From: Frigoribacterium sp. PhB116
GTDB lineage: Bacteria; Actinomycetota; Actinomycetes; Actinomycetales; Microbacteriaceae
Length of the DNA stretch: 64,000 nucleotides
Direction of reading: 5' to 3'
NCBI RefSeq assembly: GCF_004364285.1
Contig: NZ_SOBE01000002.1
Span: 372,001 to 436,000 of the forward strand
The notes under the pieces were generated by a model. It saw only the letters and a list, made by a program, of their open reading frames with translations. It had not been told where the DNA came from and did not search any database. Below are positions 26,434 to 34,829 of the stretch, in pieces (the first letter of the stretch is position 1; every line of letters begins with the position of its first letter). Made by a program: the position numbers and the translations under genes.

Positions 26434-26476
26434 GTTGCGGATCGTCAACTGAGGCGTATGGTTGTGGTTCTACAAC
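26434..26476 (+). promoter_or_regulatory. Exporter promoter with two GTTG-N8-CAAC operators
   Basis: TTGCGG (26435-26440), 16 nt, TATGGT (26457-26462) forms a promoter. Two identical-geometry 16-bp inverted repeats, GTTG-N8-CAAC, lie at 26434-26449 and 26461-26476, one over the -35 and one over and past the -10. Half-sites and spacing suit a MarR dimer; the marR gene is at the end of this operon. Confidence 0.6.
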
Positions 26477-26531
26477 TACCTGGCCGACGACGTCCGGGCC
26501 CCCACATCTCAGAGTCACCACGGAGCCGACC

Positions 26532-28568
26532 TTGTCGCAGACCACCACCACCGCCGCCGCGGGCGCGGGCACAAAGCCCGCCGCGCCGCACGAACCGGGC
26601 GAGGCGCCCGGCATGAGCCACCGTGAAGTCCTCACGGCCCTGTCGGGCTTGCTGATGGGCATGCTCGTGGCGATCCTCTCGTCGACCGTCGTGTCGACCT
26701 CGCTGCCGCGCATCGTCAGCGACCTGAACGGCAGCCAGACCTCGTACACCTGGGTCATCACGGCGACGCTGCTCGCGACCACCGTGAGCACGCCGCTGTG
26801 GGGCAAGTTCTCCGACCTGACGAACCGCAAGGTGCTGCTGCAGGTGGCGCTCGTGCTCTTCGTGCTCGCGTCGGTCGCGGCCGGGTTCTCGCAGAACACC
26901 GCGACGCTGATCACGTTCCGCGTGTTCCAGGGCCTCGGCGCCGGCGGCCTCACCGCCCTGGTGCAGGTCGTCATGAGCGACATCATCAGCCCGCGTGAGC
27001 GCGGCCGGTACATGGGCTACCTCGGCGCCGTGATGAGCGTCGGCACCATCGGCGGCCCGCTGCTCGGCGGCGTCCTGACCGATTCGATCGGCTGGCGCTG
27101 GAACTTCTTCGTCGGCGTGCCCGTCGGCGTCGCTGCGCTCATCGTCATCCAGCGCACCCTGCACCTGCCCCCGAAGCCCAAGAAGGCCGTCGTCGTCGAC
27201 TACTGGGGTGCCGGGCTCATCGCCGGCGGCGTCTCGCTGCTGCTCGTCTGGGTGTCGCTCGGCGGCAAGCAGTTCGACTGGAACTCGACCACCAGCTGGC
27301 TGATGGGCGTCGGCGCGGCCGTGCTGCTCGCGCTGGCCGTCGTCGTGGAGTTCCGCTCGAAGGAGCCGATCATCCCCCTGACGCTCTTCAAGAACCGCAC
27401 CTTCACCTTCGCGGTCGTCGCCTCGCTCAGCGTGGGCGTCGCGATGTTCGGCACCAGCGTCTTCCTCGGCCAGTACATGCAGCTGGCCCGTGGCCAGTCG
27501 CCCACCATGGCGGGCATCCTGACCCTGCCGATGGTGCTCGGCCTGCTAATCTCGTCGATGGTCGCCGGTGCGCTCATCTCGAAGTACGGCAAGTGGAAGC
27601 CCTACATGATCGTCGGCTCGGTCCTGCTGGCGGCCGGCCTGTTCCTCATGTCGACCATCGAGTACGACACGAACTTCGCGATCGTCTCCGTCTTCATGGC
27701 GATGATGGGCCTCGGCATCGGCATGGTGATGCAGAACCTCGTGCTCGTCGTGCAGAACTCGGTCGACGTCAGCGTCGTGGGCGCCGCCTCCTCGAGCGTC
27801 GCGTTCTTCCGCAGCCTCGGCGGCACCATCGGCGTCTCGGTGATGGGCGCCGTGCTCGGCACCAAGGTCTCCGGCTACATCACGGACGGCCTCACCGACG
27901 CGGGCGTCGACCCCAGCGCCCTCGGCAGCGGCGGCTCGACGAGCATCCCCGACCTCAGCACCGTTCCCGGCCCGATCCGCACCATCATCGAGTCGGCCTA
28001 CGGCCAGGGCGTCGCCGACGTGTTCCTCATCGCGGCACCCCTCGCCGTCATCACCATCGTGTTCGTCTGCCTGCTGCCGAACGTCGAGCTCGGCACGAAG
28101 ACCGGCATCCAGCGGGCTGCCGCGTCGGGTGACGGCGCTGGTGCTGGTGCGACGGCTGGTTCCGGTGCTGCCGGTGCCGGTGCCGATGTGGCTGCTGCCG
28201 CGCCTGACGGCGCCTCGGCGGTCGAGAAGGGCGTCGCGGCCACGGCAGGGCTCGCCCCGTCCGTGTCGAGTGCGCCCGCCACCGCGACCGACGGCGCCTC
28301 GACGCCCGCTCCCACGTCGCCCGTCGACCAGGGCGACGACGAGCCCGTGATCGACCCGGCGGACACGACGACGGACACGCGCCCGGCTCCGACTGCGGCC
28401 GCGCGACGCCACCACTCCCACGCCACGACGGGCACCGGTACCATCGACACGATCATCGCCACCGGCGCCGCCGAGGTGGCAGGCCACCCCGTGTCGGACG
28501 ACGAACTGGCCGAGAGCCCGGTGTTCTCGTCCCTGGTCGAGGAGAAAGATGTCGCAGCCGACCGATGA
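26532..28568 (+). CDS. DHA2-family MFS exporter (14 TM) with a long disordered tail
   Basis: 678 residues from TTG 26532 (GGAG 8 nt upstream); ATG 26613 is the fallback start. Fourteen membrane helices between about residues 35 and 520, with motif A Gly-Lys-Phe-Ser-Asp-Leu-Thr-Asn-Arg-Lys and motif C (Gly-x3-Gly-Pro-Leu-Leu-Gly-Gly), as in EmrB/QacA drug/proton antiporters. The last 150 residues are a low-complexity Ala/Gly/Thr/Pro/Asp tail not found in usual DHA2 proteins, and the marR gene begins inside its last 20 nt. Expected role: drug or metabolite efflux, repressed by the MarR protein. Confidence 0.88.
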   Translation: MSQTTTTAAAGAGTKPAAPHEPGEAPGMSHREVLTALSGLLMGMLVAILSSTVVSTSLPRIVSDLNGSQTSYTWVITATLLATTVSTPLWGKFSDLTNRKVLLQVALVLFVLASVAAGFSQNTATLITFRVFQGLGAGGLTALVQVVMSDIISPRERGRYMGYLGAVMSVGTIGGPLLGGVLTDSIGWRWNFFVGVPVGVAALIVIQRTLHLPPKPKKAVVVDYWGAGLIAGGVSLLLVWVSLGGKQFDWNSTTSWLMGVGAAVLLALAVVVEFRSKEPIIPLTLFKNRTFTFAVVASLSVGVAMFGTSVFLGQYMQLARGQSPTMAGILTLPMVLGLLISSMVAGALISKYGKWKPYMIVGSVLLAAGLFLMSTIEYDTNFAIVSVFMAMMGLGIGMVMQNLVLVVQNSVDVSVVGAASSSVAFFRSLGGTIGVSVMGAVLGTKVSGYITDGLTDAGVDPSALGSGGSTSIPDLSTVPGPIRTIIESAYGQGVADVFLIAAPLAVITIVFVCLLPNVELGTKTGIQRAAASGDGAGAGATAGSGAAGAGADVAAAAPDGASAVEKGVAATAGLAPSVSSAPATATDGASTPAPTSPVDQGDDEPVIDPADTTTDTRPAPTAAARRHHSHATTGTGTIDTIIATGAAEVAGHPVSDDELAESPVFSSLVEEKDVAADR

Positions 28569-29088
28569 CGGCACGCCCCCGGGCGCGGTGATCGACGCAC
28601 CGCGCCCGGCCGGCGCCGCCGCACCGCGCCTTCCCGGCCCGGACGACGACGGCCGCGAGGGCCTGATGGCGAGCGTCGTCGACGAGATCGGCTCGATGAT
28701 GGTCGAGGCCAAGCGCACCATCGCCGCGGCGGCGTCCCGATTCGACCCGGACGTGCCGCCCACCGCGTTCTACGTGCTCCGCTACGTGATGAAGCACCAG
28801 CCCTGCACCGCCGGCGACATCGTCAAGGCGATGGCGCTCGACAAGAGCGCCGTCAGCCGGCAGGTCGCCCTGCTGCGCGAGGCGGGGTTCGTCGACGTCG
28901 TCCCCGACGCCGCCGACGGCCGCGTGATGACGCTCGGCAGCACCGACCGCGCCGAGGCGCGGATGCTGGAGGTGCGGCACGAGAACCGCGCCGTGTTCCG
29001 CAGCCACGTGGAGGGCTGGACCGACGACGAGCTCGCCGAGTTCGCCGGCTGGCTGCACCGCTTCAACACGCCCGCCGACCCGCGGTAG
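28549..29088 (+). CDS. MarR-family transcriptional regulator
   Basis: 179 residues. After a disordered N-terminus of about 35 residues comes the helical dimer arm and a winged helix-turn-helix (about 85-135: Thr-Ala-Gly-Asp-Ile-Val-Lys-Ala-Met-Ala-Leu-Asp-Lys-Ser-Ala-Val-Ser-Arg) with the wing Asp-Gly-Arg-Val. The start ATG lies 20 nt inside the exporter gene, after GAGGAGAAAG. It likely represses the exporter operon through the two GTTG-N8-CAAC sites and is released by the exporter's substrate. Confidence 0.88.
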   Translation: MSQPTDDGTPPGAVIDAPRPAGAAAPRLPGPDDDGREGLMASVVDEIGSMMVEAKRTIAAAASRFDPDVPPTAFYVLRYVMKHQPCTAGDIVKAMALDKSAVSRQVALLREAGFVDVVPDAADGRVMTLGSTDRAEARMLEVRHENRAVFRSHVEGWTDDELAEFAGWLHRFNTPADPR

Positions 29089-29156
29089 GCGACCCGCGCC
29101 TCCTCGGGGCTGCGTCGTCGACCTGGCCGGCTGGCCGGATCGGCGCTCACCGACGC

Positions 29157-29202
29157 GAAAGGGACAAGACGACGCGGGGCCCCGCGTCGTCTTGTCCCTT
29201 TC
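29157..29202. terminator. 46-bp perfect palindrome after marR
   Basis: Perfect dyad of 23-bp arms with no loop (centre GGGG/CCCC at 29179/29180). It reads as a very stable hairpin on either strand and ends the marR transcript. A GGAGGCGCGG-motif copy lies at 29094-29103 just upstream. Confidence 0.8.
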
Positions 29203-29257
29203 ACGTTGGTTCGGGGTGGTCCGTCGGGGAGCCGACCCACGCATCCATGCGCCACAG

Positions 29258-29300
29258 ACGACGAAGGCCCCCTCCCGGTGCGGGAGGGGGCCTTCGTCGT
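29258..29300. terminator. Hairpin terminator of the alcohol dehydrogenase gene
   Basis: Twenty-bp perfect stem (29258-29277 with 29281-29300) and a 3-nt GTG loop, 7 nt after the minus-strand gene's stop. It stands back to back with the 46-bp palindrome, insulating the convergent operons. Confidence 0.88.
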
Positions 29301-29307
29301 GCAGGCG

Positions 29308-30351
29308 CTAGATCGTGGCCGTGTCGATCACGAAGCGGTAGCGGACCTTGCTGCCGACGACGCGCTCGTAGGCGTCGTCGATGTCGTCGGCGCTGATCGT
29401 CTCGATCTCGGCGCCGATGTGGTGCTCGGCGCAGAAGTCGAGCATCTCCTGCGTCTCGGGGATGCCGCCGATGTTCGAGCCGGCGAGGCTGCGACGGCCG
29501 CCGATGAGCGAGCCGGCGCCGAACGACTGCGGGTTCTCGGGCAGGCCGACGAACACCATCGTGCCGTTGAGGCGGAGGGTGCGGGCGTAGGCGTCGATGT
29601 CCATGTCGGCCGAGATCGTGTTGATGATCAGGTCGAACGAGCTGCGCAGCTCCGTGAACGTGGCCGGGTCGCTCGACGCGTAGTAGTGGTCGGCGCCGAG
29701 CTTCAGGCCGTCCTCCTGCTTGGAGAGCGTCTGGCTGATGACGGTGACCTCGGCGCCCATGGCGTGCGCGATCTTGACGGCCATGTGGCCGAGGCCGCCC
29801 ATGCCGACGACGGCGACCTTCTTGCCGGGGCCGGCGCCCCAGTGCTTCAGGGGCGAGTAGGTCGTGATGCCGGCGCAGAGCAGCGGCGCGGCCTCGTCGA
29901 GCGCGATGCCCTCGGGGATCGACAGCACGTAGTTCTCGTCGGCGACGATCTGCTTGGCGTAGCCGCCGTAGGTCTCTTCGCCCGAGTACTGGCGGCCGTT
30001 GTAGGTGGGCACGTTGCCCTTGACGCAGAACTGCTGCTCGCCCGCGAGGCAGTTCTCGCACTCGCGGCAGCTGTCGACGAAGCAGCCGATGCCGACGCGG
30101 TCGCCGACCTGGTGCTTGCTCACGTCGGAGCCGACCTGGGTGACGACGCCGGCGATCTCGTGGCCGGGGACCATCGGGAAGATGGCCTTGCCCCACTCTT
30201 CGCGGGCCTGGTGGATGTCGCTGTGGCAGACGCCGGCGAAGGCGATGTCGATCTGGACGTCGTTCGGGCCGACGTCGCGCAGCTGGATGGTCGAGCGCTC
30301 GAAGGGCGCGCCGGCCGAGGGGGTCTGGATGACGGGGACGGTGGTGGGCAT
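29308..30351 (-). CDS. Zinc-dependent NAD(P) alcohol/aldehyde dehydrogenase (YahK/CAD type)
   Basis: 347 residues. MDR fold: catalytic zinc ligands Cys and His in Gly-Val-Cys-His-Ser-Asp and Gly-His-Glu, and the structural zinc cluster Cys-x2-Cys-x2-Cys-x7-Cys (Cys-Arg-Glu-Cys-Glu-Asn-Cys then Phe-Cys). Rossmann loop Gly-Met-Gly-Gly-Leu-Gly-His. Closest in layout to cinnamyl-alcohol-type NADPH aldehyde reductases (YahK/AdhC). GGAGGT stands 6 nt before the ATG. TAGGCT at 30439-30434 is the likely -10, giving a leader of about 80 nt. Confidence 0.92.
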   Translation of the reverse strand: MPTTVPVIQTPSAGAPFERSTIQLRDVGPNDVQIDIAFAGVCHSDIHQAREEWGKAIFPMVPGHEIAGVVTQVGSDVSKHQVGDRVGIGCFVDSCRECENCLAGEQQFCVKGNVPTYNGRQYSGEETYGGYAKQIVADENYVLSIPEGIALDEAAPLLCAGITTYSPLKHWGAGPGKKVAVVGMGGLGHMAVKIAHAMGAEVTVISQTLSKQEDGLKLGADHYYASSDPATFTELRSSFDLIINTISADMDIDAYARTLRLNGTMVFVGLPENPQSFGAGSLIGGRRSLAGSNIGGIPETQEMLDFCAEHHIGAEIETISADDIDDAYERVVGSKVRYRFVIDTATI

Positions 30352-30612
30352 GGAGATACCTCCGTGTGGTGGCGGGTCGTGCGCACCCGGGTGCGGGCGC
30401 GCGGGATCCCGACGTCGTCGTGGGGATGCCTCCAGCCTAGGCACGGCCGCCGACACCGGCTCCTGACGGGAACCGTTCTCACCGCGGCGACGAGGGGGGC
30501 GCCGTGGGGTGCGGCGGGTTCCTGTGTGATGCGGCGGGTCCGTGCCCCCGGCGGCGGGCGGGCGCCGGCCCACCGCGGGCGACGGCGGCCCGCCGACTCC
30601 CGGACGGACCCG

Positions 30613-30625
30613 CAGGAGGCGCGGG
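30613..30625 (+). repeat. GGAGGCGCGG motif copy at the end of the ROK gene
   Basis: CAGGAGGCGCGGG right behind the minus-strand ROK stop (30627). The 275-bp gap to the dehydrogenase otherwise contains that gene's promoter and GC-rich DNA without a gene. Confidence 0.65.
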
Positions 30626-30626
30626 C

Positions 30627-31616
30627 TCAGCCGAGCAGGTCGGCCTGCCAGACGAGGGCGGCGGCCCCGACGAGCGGGCTCTCGTCGCTGAGGCCGGAGC
30701 GGACGACGCGGACGCGACGGGCGTAGCCGTTGACGGGCGCCTCCTCGACGGTGGCCCTGACCAGGTCGAGGTAGTCGTCGCTCACGCGCGAGAAGCCCCC
30801 GCCGATCGCGGCGACGTCGAGGTCGAGCAGCGTCGTCACGGACGAGATGGCCTCCCCGACGGCGTTCGCCGAACGACGCACGGCCGCGACGGCGATCTCG
30901 TCGCCGGCGACGTAGCCGGCAGCGAGGTCCTCGCCTCGCTCGCCCTGCCAGCCCTGCTGCTGCGCCCAGCGCACGACGTTGGGGCCCGAAGCGATGACCT
31001 CGAGGGTGGCCGCCCAGGCGTTCTCGCCCGCGGGGCGGTCGGCGATCTGGATCTGGCCGATGTGGCCGGCGTTGCCGGTGCCGCCCGAGAGGAGGCGGCC
31101 GTTCACGATGAGCCCGCCTCCGACGCCCGTCGAGACGGTGATGGCGACGGCGTTGTCGACGCCCTGGGTGGCGCCGACCCAGTGCTCGGCGAGGGCGAGG
31201 CTCACGCCGTCGAGACGCAGGGTCACGGGGAGGTCGGCGGTGTCGGCGCCGGTGCTGGTCTCGGTGCCGGTGCTGGGGTCGGACCCTTCGCCGGCCTCCG
31301 CCAGCAGCTCGACGACGAGCGCGCGCAGCGGGAAGCCGCGCCAGGACGGCAGGTTGATCGGCGACACGGTGCCCTCGACGAGGTCGACCGGGCCCGCGCT
31401 GCCGATGCCGGCGCCGACGAGGACGTCGTCGTCGCCGAGTGCCGCGAGCGCGTGGCGGACGACGTCGCGGACGGCGTCGGCCAGCTGGTCGCTCGTCGAG
31501 TCGTGGCCGGTGGGGCGGCGGTCGCGGCTGCCGGGAGAGAGGACGCCGTCGGCCGCGACGAGCGCGGCCTCGACCTTGGTGCCGCCGACGTCGACGGCCA
31601 GAGCGTAGTCAGTCAC
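30627..31616 (-). CDS. ROK-family sugar kinase (glucokinase-like)
   Basis: 329 residues, GTG start 6 nt after TACGCT. N-terminal ATP loop Val-Asp-Val-Gly-Gly-Thr-Lys, the sugar-binding Ser-Thr-Gly-Val-Gly-Gly-Gly segment and the ROK signature region Gly-x-Ala-Gly-His-Ile-Gly. The classic zinc-binding CxCGxxGC is missing: after Gly-His-Ile-Gly-Gln-Ile the sequence has no Cys cluster. About 20 extra Thr/Asp/Gly residues lie in a loop near 110-130. The missing cluster makes the sugar, or even activity, uncertain. Divergent from a PfkB kinase. Confidence 0.82.
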   Translation of the reverse strand: MTDYALAVDVGGTKVEAALVAADGVLSPGSRDRRPTGHDSTSDQLADAVRDVVRHALAALGDDDVLVGAGIGSAGPVDLVEGTVSPINLPSWRGFPLRALVVELLAEAGEGSDPSTGTETSTGADTADLPVTLRLDGVSLALAEHWVGATQGVDNAVAITVSTGVGGGLIVNGRLLSGGTGNAGHIGQIQIADRPAGENAWAATLEVIASGPNVVRWAQQQGWQGERGEDLAAGYVAGDEIAVAAVRRSANAVGEAISSVTTLLDLDVAAIGGGFSRVSDDYLDLVRATVEEAPVNGYARRVRVVRSGLSDESPLVGAAALVWQADLLG

Positions 31617-31755
31617 CGCGCCAGCGTAGTGCGGCGCCCGGCCCGGGTGAGCGAGGGGCGGGGCCGGCACGACGGGAGCCCGGTGCGGCGACGGCGCGCG
31701 CCCGCCCGGTGCGGCGACGGCCCGTGCCCGCCCGAGCCGCCCGTAGGGTGTCGAC
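31617..31755. promoter_or_regulatory. Divergent leaderless promoters of the ROK and PfkB genes
   Basis: Minus TACGCT (31628-31623) is 6 nt from GTG 31616; plus TAGGGT (31744-31749) is 6 nt from ATG 31756. Between them a 16-bp unit CCCGGTGCGGCGACGG is repeated directly at 31679-31694 and 31705-31720 (26-bp period). Confidence 0.6.
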
Positions 31756-32646
31756 ATGGACCAGTCTGCACGCCGCGTCGTCGTCATCGGCGACGCCCTC
31801 ATCGACGAGCTGCGCACCCCCTCCGGATCGGACGACCACGTCGGCGGGGCCGGCCTCAACGTCGCCGTCGGGCTCGCCCGGCTCGGCGTCGCCACCACGC
31901 TGCTCGCCTCGATCGGCGACGACGCCGACGGGGCGTCGATCCGTTCGTACCTGGCCGAGCACGGCGTCGAGCTCGTCGCCACGACCAACCCGCTCGGCAC
32001 CGGCCGCGCGGTGAGCGAGCGCGTCGACGGCGAGCCGACCTACGCCTTCAGCGACGCGGCCGTCGCCCGCGGCCTCGACTTCGGCGAGGCCCAGCTCGCC
32101 GCGATCGCGGCCGCGCCGCTCGTGGCCGTCAGCTCGTACCCGTTCGACGACGCCCGGCTGACCGAGCGGCTGCTCGCCGCCGTTGGCGCGGAGCCGCGGC
32201 GGCTCGTCGTCGACCCGAACCCGCGCCCCGGGTTCCTGCGCGACCCCGAGGCCTTCGCGACCGGCTTCGCCGCCGCCGCCGCCTCCTCCTTGCTGGTCAA
32301 GATCGGCGAGGACGACGCGGCGCTGGTCGCCGGCGGCACGCTCGACGAGTGGCAGGAGGCGCTGCTCGCGTCGGGCGCCGGGGGAGTGCTCGCGACGCGC
32401 GGCTCCGACGGGGCCAGCCTGACGCTCGCCGGGCACGCGCCGTTGCGGCAGGCCATCGCGTCGCTGGACGGCGACGTCGTCGACACGATGGGCGCGGGCG
32501 ATGCGACCTTCGCCTCCGTGGTGGCGTCGTCGCTGGCCCGGTCGGGAGACCCGGGCAGCGTCGACTGGGAGGCGGCTCTCACGGACGCGATGCGGGTCGC
32601 GGCAGCGACGGTGCGCGCGCCCGGCGCACTGCTGCGCCGGCCCTAG
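31756..32646 (+). CDS. PfkB/ribokinase-family carbohydrate kinase
   Basis: 296 residues. Substrate loop His-Val-Gly-Gly-Ala-Gly-Leu-Asn-Val-Ala near residue 32, and the PfkB signature Asp-Thr-Met-Gly-Ala-Gly-Asp-Ala-Thr-Phe near 247 with the catalytic Asp. The Asp-Pro-Asn-Pro-Arg-Pro segment resembles fructokinases. Phosphorylates a sugar or nucleoside, probably fructose-like; exact substrate not resolvable. Stop overlaps the convergent reductase stop by 4 nt (CTAG). Confidence 0.9.
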   Translation: MDQSARRVVVIGDALIDELRTPSGSDDHVGGAGLNVAVGLARLGVATTLLASIGDDADGASIRSYLAEHGVELVATTNPLGTGRAVSERVDGEPTYAFSDAAVARGLDFGEAQLAAIAAAPLVAVSSYPFDDARLTERLLAAVGAEPRRLVVDPNPRPGFLRDPEAFATGFAAAAASSLLVKIGEDDAALVAGGTLDEWQEALLASGAGGVLATRGSDGASLTLAGHAPLRQAIASLDGDVVDTMGAGDATFASVVASSLARSGDPGSVDWEAALTDAMRVAAATVRAPGALLRRP

Positions 32647-33644
32647 CCGCGCTGCTCGGCGAGCGTGCGGGCCTTCGCCGACAGGTACCAGTGCGAGCGG
32701 GCGCCGGTCTCGACGGGCTGCATGCCGACGACGACCTTGCCGCGGGAGTGGTGCTCGGCGAGGTCCTCGTAGGCCTGCGCGATGTTGTCGAACGGGTAGA
32801 AGCCCGAGATCAGCACCCGCACCTTGTTGTCGGCGATCAGCTTCGCGAGCGCCGCCAGGATCATCGACGGCTCGATGTCGCCGCGCTCGGCGGTGATGAA
32901 CCGGATCTCGACGTCGAGGCGGTGCTCGCTCGAGCTGAAGCGCGACTCGGGCACGCCGAGCTCGGTGCTGAGCGCCGGGTTGTCGCCGCCGAAGTTGTCG
33001 ATGAACGCCGTGACCGGGCGGCCCGCGGCCTTCTCGATGCGCTCCTGGAGGCCCTCGCCGTAGTCGACGGGCGTGACGCCGATCTGGCGCAGGTAGTCGT
33101 GGTTCCCGGGGCTGCAGGTGCCGATCACCTTGGCTCCGGCGGCGAGCGCGAGCTGGCACTCGATGTGGCCGACGCCGCCCGCCGCAGCCGTGATGACGAC
33201 GACGTCGCCCTCGCCGAGGTGCAACGAGCGGACGATGTCGTAGGCGGTGGCGCCGGCGAGGTAGAGCCCGCCCGCGACCTCCCACGAGACGCTGCTGGGC
33301 TTGCGGACGACCGCGGTCGCCGGGACGGTGATCCACGTGGCGTGGGCGCCGCCGCCGACGGCGTGGCCGATCACCTCGGCGCCGACCGCGAGGTCGCGCA
33401 CCGCGGAGCCGCGCTTCTTGACGATGCCCGCGAAGCACGAGCCCTGGTGGGCCGGGAACGTCTGCGGGAGGCGGTCCTGGAAGTCGCCCGCGCGGGTGAA
33501 GTTCTCGATGTGGTTGAGCCCGGCGCACACGACCTCGACGACGACCTCGTCGTCGGCCGGGACCGGCAGCTGCTGCGGGACGAAGTGCAGCTCGTCGATC
33601 TCCCCGTACCGGTCGTACTCCACTGCTCTGCCTGTCTTGACCAT
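32643..33644 (-). CDS. Zinc-free MDR-family oxidoreductase (quinone-reductase-like)
   Basis: 333 residues. GroES-like N-domain without zinc ligands, then the Rossmann domain with Ala-Ala-Ala-Gly-Gly-Val-Gly-His (NADPH loop) and the Asp-Tyr-Gly-Glu-Gly region typical of quinone oxidoreductases and enoyl reductases. Good GAGGAGG 8 nt before the ATG. Expected to reduce quinones or activated alkenes with NADPH. It is the window's second MDR protein, not closely like the zinc enzyme at 29308. Confidence 0.88.
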   Translation of the reverse strand: MVKTGRAVEYDRYGEIDELHFVPQQLPVPADDEVVVEVVCAGLNHIENFTRAGDFQDRLPQTFPAHQGSCFAGIVKKRGSAVRDLAVGAEVIGHAVGGGAHATWITVPATAVVRKPSSVSWEVAGGLYLAGATAYDIVRSLHLGEGDVVVITAAAGGVGHIECQLALAAGAKVIGTCSPGNHDYLRQIGVTPVDYGEGLQERIEKAAGRPVTAFIDNFGGDNPALSTELGVPESRFSSSEHRLDVEIRFITAERGDIEPSMILAALAKLIADNKVRVLISGFYPFDNIAQAYEDLAEHHSRGKVVVGMQPVETGARSHWYLSAKARTLAEQRG

Positions 33645-33786
33645 GGCGTGCCTCCTCGCGACGTGAGCCGAGTCTGCTCCTGCAGAGGCGCGGCGGGTCG
33701 GGAACGGGCTGGGAGTTCTGCCGTGCGCTCGCGGGACGGCCCGGGGCGGCACCGGCACCGGCGACGCCGAGCGACGCTCGGTGCGG

Positions 33787-34683
33787 CTAGAGCTCGCTCG
33801 TCGGCACGCTGAAGGTGTCGCAGGCCGTCGGGCCCCCGGCGCGACCGGCCTCGAACCACCTCGTGCGCTGCTCGGCCGAGCCGTGGGTCCAGGTGTCGGG
33901 GTCCACCCGGCCGCCCGACGCCTCCTGGATCCGGTCGTCGCCGACCGCGGCGGCGGCGTCGAGCGCGTCGGCGACCTGCTCGCGCGTCACGGGCTCGAGG
34001 AACGTCTCGCCGTACTCGTTCTGGATCGTCGTCGCGGAGCCCACCCAGGCGCCGGCGTAGCAGTCGGCCTGCACCTCGAGGCGGATCGTGTCGGAGCCGG
34101 GGCCCGTCTGGGTGCGGTCGGCGCGGTCGAAGGCGCCGCTGAGCTGCTGGACGTGGTGGCCCCACTCGTGCCCGACGACGTACATCTGGGCGAGGGGCCC
34201 GGCCGAGGCGCCGAACTGCTCGCGCAGTTGGTCGAAGAAGTCGGTGTCGACGTACAGCGCGCGGTCGGGCGGGCAGTAGAAGGGCCCGGTCGCGCTGGTC
34301 GCGCCGCCGCAGCCGGTGTCGACGGAGGCGGTGAACAGGAAGAACTCGGGGCTCGCGTAGCCCTGGATGCCCACCTCGGGGGCGGCCGAGGCCCAGTAGG
34401 TGTCGAGAGAGTCGGCGGCCCCCGCCATGCGGCAGTCGATGCTCGCGTTCGCGTCGGCGCCCGTGGAGCAGCCCTCGAGCGACTCGCCCTCGATCTGCTG
34501 TGCCGGGCCGACCTGTGCACCGCCGACGAGACCGGAGAGGTCGACGCCGGTGAACTGGCTGATCAGCGCGACGACGATGACGCCGACGATGCCGACCCCG
34601 CCTGCGGCGATGCCGGTCGTGCGGCCGCGGCCCGCGCGCTTGACCTTGCTGCTGTCGATGCGGGTGTCGTCGTTGAAGGACAT
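33787..34683 (-). CDS. ypfJ: Neutral zinc metallopeptidase, YpfJ family, membrane-anchored
   Basis: 298 residues. A basic cytoplasmic N-terminus (about 1-22) precedes one membrane helix (about 25-45). The exterior domain carries His-Glu-Trp-Gly-His-His (zinc ligands and catalytic Glu, about residue 170) and, about 35 residues on, Glu-Val-Gln-Ala-Asp-Cys for the third ligand. Matching Cys residues suggest disulfides outside the cell. Family peptidases have unknown natural substrates. TAACGT lies 7 nt before the ATG. Confidence 0.92.
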   Translation of the reverse strand: MSFNDDTRIDSSKVKRAGRGRTTGIAAGGVGIVGVIVVALISQFTGVDLSGLVGGAQVGPAQQIEGESLEGCSTGADANASIDCRMAGAADSLDTYWASAAPEVGIQGYASPEFFLFTASVDTGCGGATSATGPFYCPPDRALYVDTDFFDQLREQFGASAGPLAQMYVVGHEWGHHVQQLSGAFDRADRTQTGPGSDTIRLEVQADCYAGAWVGSATTIQNEYGETFLEPVTREQVADALDAAAAVGDDRIQEASGGRVDPDTWTHGSAEQRTRWFEAGRAGGPTACDTFSVPTSEL

Positions 34684-34829
34684 GGAGCAGACGTTACTGC
34701 CCCGGCGAGACCGGGGACCGGAGCGGACGGTGCGGCCCGGACCGGGGTCGGGGCCAGGACACGGAGCCGGACCCGGACCGGGACCGGGGTCGGGGCCGGG
34801 GCCGTGGCCTGGCCGGGGCGCGCGGGCCG
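34684..34829. repeat. Degenerate CCGGGAC/GGTCGGGG minisatellite
   Basis: Between about 34717 and 34815, blocks such as CCGGACCGGGGTCGGGGCC recur with small changes. No gene. Likely slippage-prone intergenic DNA between the peptidase promoter and the DUF5997 stop. Confidence 0.55.
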
